DNA from: a virus | IMG/VR virus record: IMGVR_UViG_3300034121_001926 | Location: 1-46,570 of that record | Direction: 5' to 3' (one strand) | DNA: 46,570 bases | In this document: one piece after another, positions 46,444-46,570 of the stretch | Numbering within the stretch: position 1 is the first letter of the stretch | Layout: each line of letters starts with the position of its first letter | Notes under the pieces: model-generated | What the model was told of the DNA's origin: nothing | The model's database searches: none | The model's input: the letters and a program-made list of their open reading frames with translations, nothing else | Position numbers and translations under genes: made by a program

Positions 46444-46515
46444 CAGGCCCTCCATGGAGGGCCTGTTGTGCTGCTGATGTATTCCAGCCTGTTCAGGCCC
46501 TCCATGGAGGGCCTG
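46444..46515. repeat. Junction palindromes (first copy, and overlap copy of the second)
   Basis: The third genomic copy of the 22-bp palindrome lies at 46444-46465. The copy at 46494-46515 is the same DNA as 43-64 because of the circular overlap. Confidence 0.85.
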
Positions 46516-46570
46516 AAAAAACATCCGGGATCCAGAAACAGGCCCTCCATGGAGGGCCTGTTGTGCTGCT
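46452..46570. repeat. Terminal direct repeat, right copy (circular overlap)
   Basis: Identical to bases 1-119. Removing one copy closes the genome at about 46,451 bp. Confidence 0.93.

Overview
The window is a complete, circular genome of a temperate siphovirus-like tailed phage (Caudoviricetes). The first and last 119 bases are identical (1-119 = 46452-46570), as expected when an assembler closes a circle, so the unique genome is about 46,451 bp. It carries an HK97-type portal, prohead protease and major capsid protein, head-tail connectors, a tail tube protein, a tail chaperone, a 1102-residue tape measure, large and small terminases with an HNH endonuclease, a tyrosine integrase, and a replication and recombination set. 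There are no tRNA or rRNA genes and no CRISPR array. The host is unknown. Promoters are sigma-70-like. Two CsrA-type genes beginning MLVL and a papain-like peptidase would fit Planctomycetota, but this is a weak inference.

Layout. 46133-46451 joined to 1-232 is a non-coding junction with three copies of a 22-bp palindrome. 233-1415 holds two leftward genes: a Gp88/DUF7227-like protein and an orphan. 1416-3269 is largely regulatory, with a structured GC-rich element, GTGGCAGT-type repeats, 33-bp-spaced dyads, three 17-bp iterons beside an AT-rich stretch (candidate origin or operator array), one probable leftward gene and several promoters. 3270-6100 is a rightward run of small accessory genes that includes an internally deleted cytosine methylase. 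6160-8601 is the leftward packaging module (TerS, TerL, HNH). 8735-9798 is rightward (54-aa basic protein, YqaJ exonuclease). 9784-12054 is leftward (ribbon-helix-helix protein, two orphans, integrase). 12360-22062 is a tightly coupled rightward early operon: CsrA, Prim-Pol primase, OB-fold-like protein, zinc-finger protein, SF2 helicase, HTH protein, AP2-like protein, ThyX, a second CsrA, many small genes and a RuvC-like resolvase. 46132 down to 21988 is one long leftward late region.

The late region has an unusual order: portal, then tail-fibre and host-recognition genes, then small membrane proteins and a papain-like peptidase (possible lysis set), and only then protease, capsid, connectors, tail tube, chaperone, tape measure and tail tip. 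The gene after the tape measure is split in two frames at a run of ten T residues, which suggests slippage or frameshifting.

Three dispersed sequence families stand out: (i) a palindrome GGATCAAAATGATCC in seven places; (ii) a two-hairpin CTCGAGACCG...CGGTCGAG element in three places, one of them an in-frame 54-bp segment of the portal gene; (iii) a GCGKTGACAA word in intergenic gaps, including an identical 20-mer just after the major capsid and major tail genes. The two CsrA genes, these hairpins and the structured region near the candidate origin are the best places to look for undescribed RNA-level regulation.
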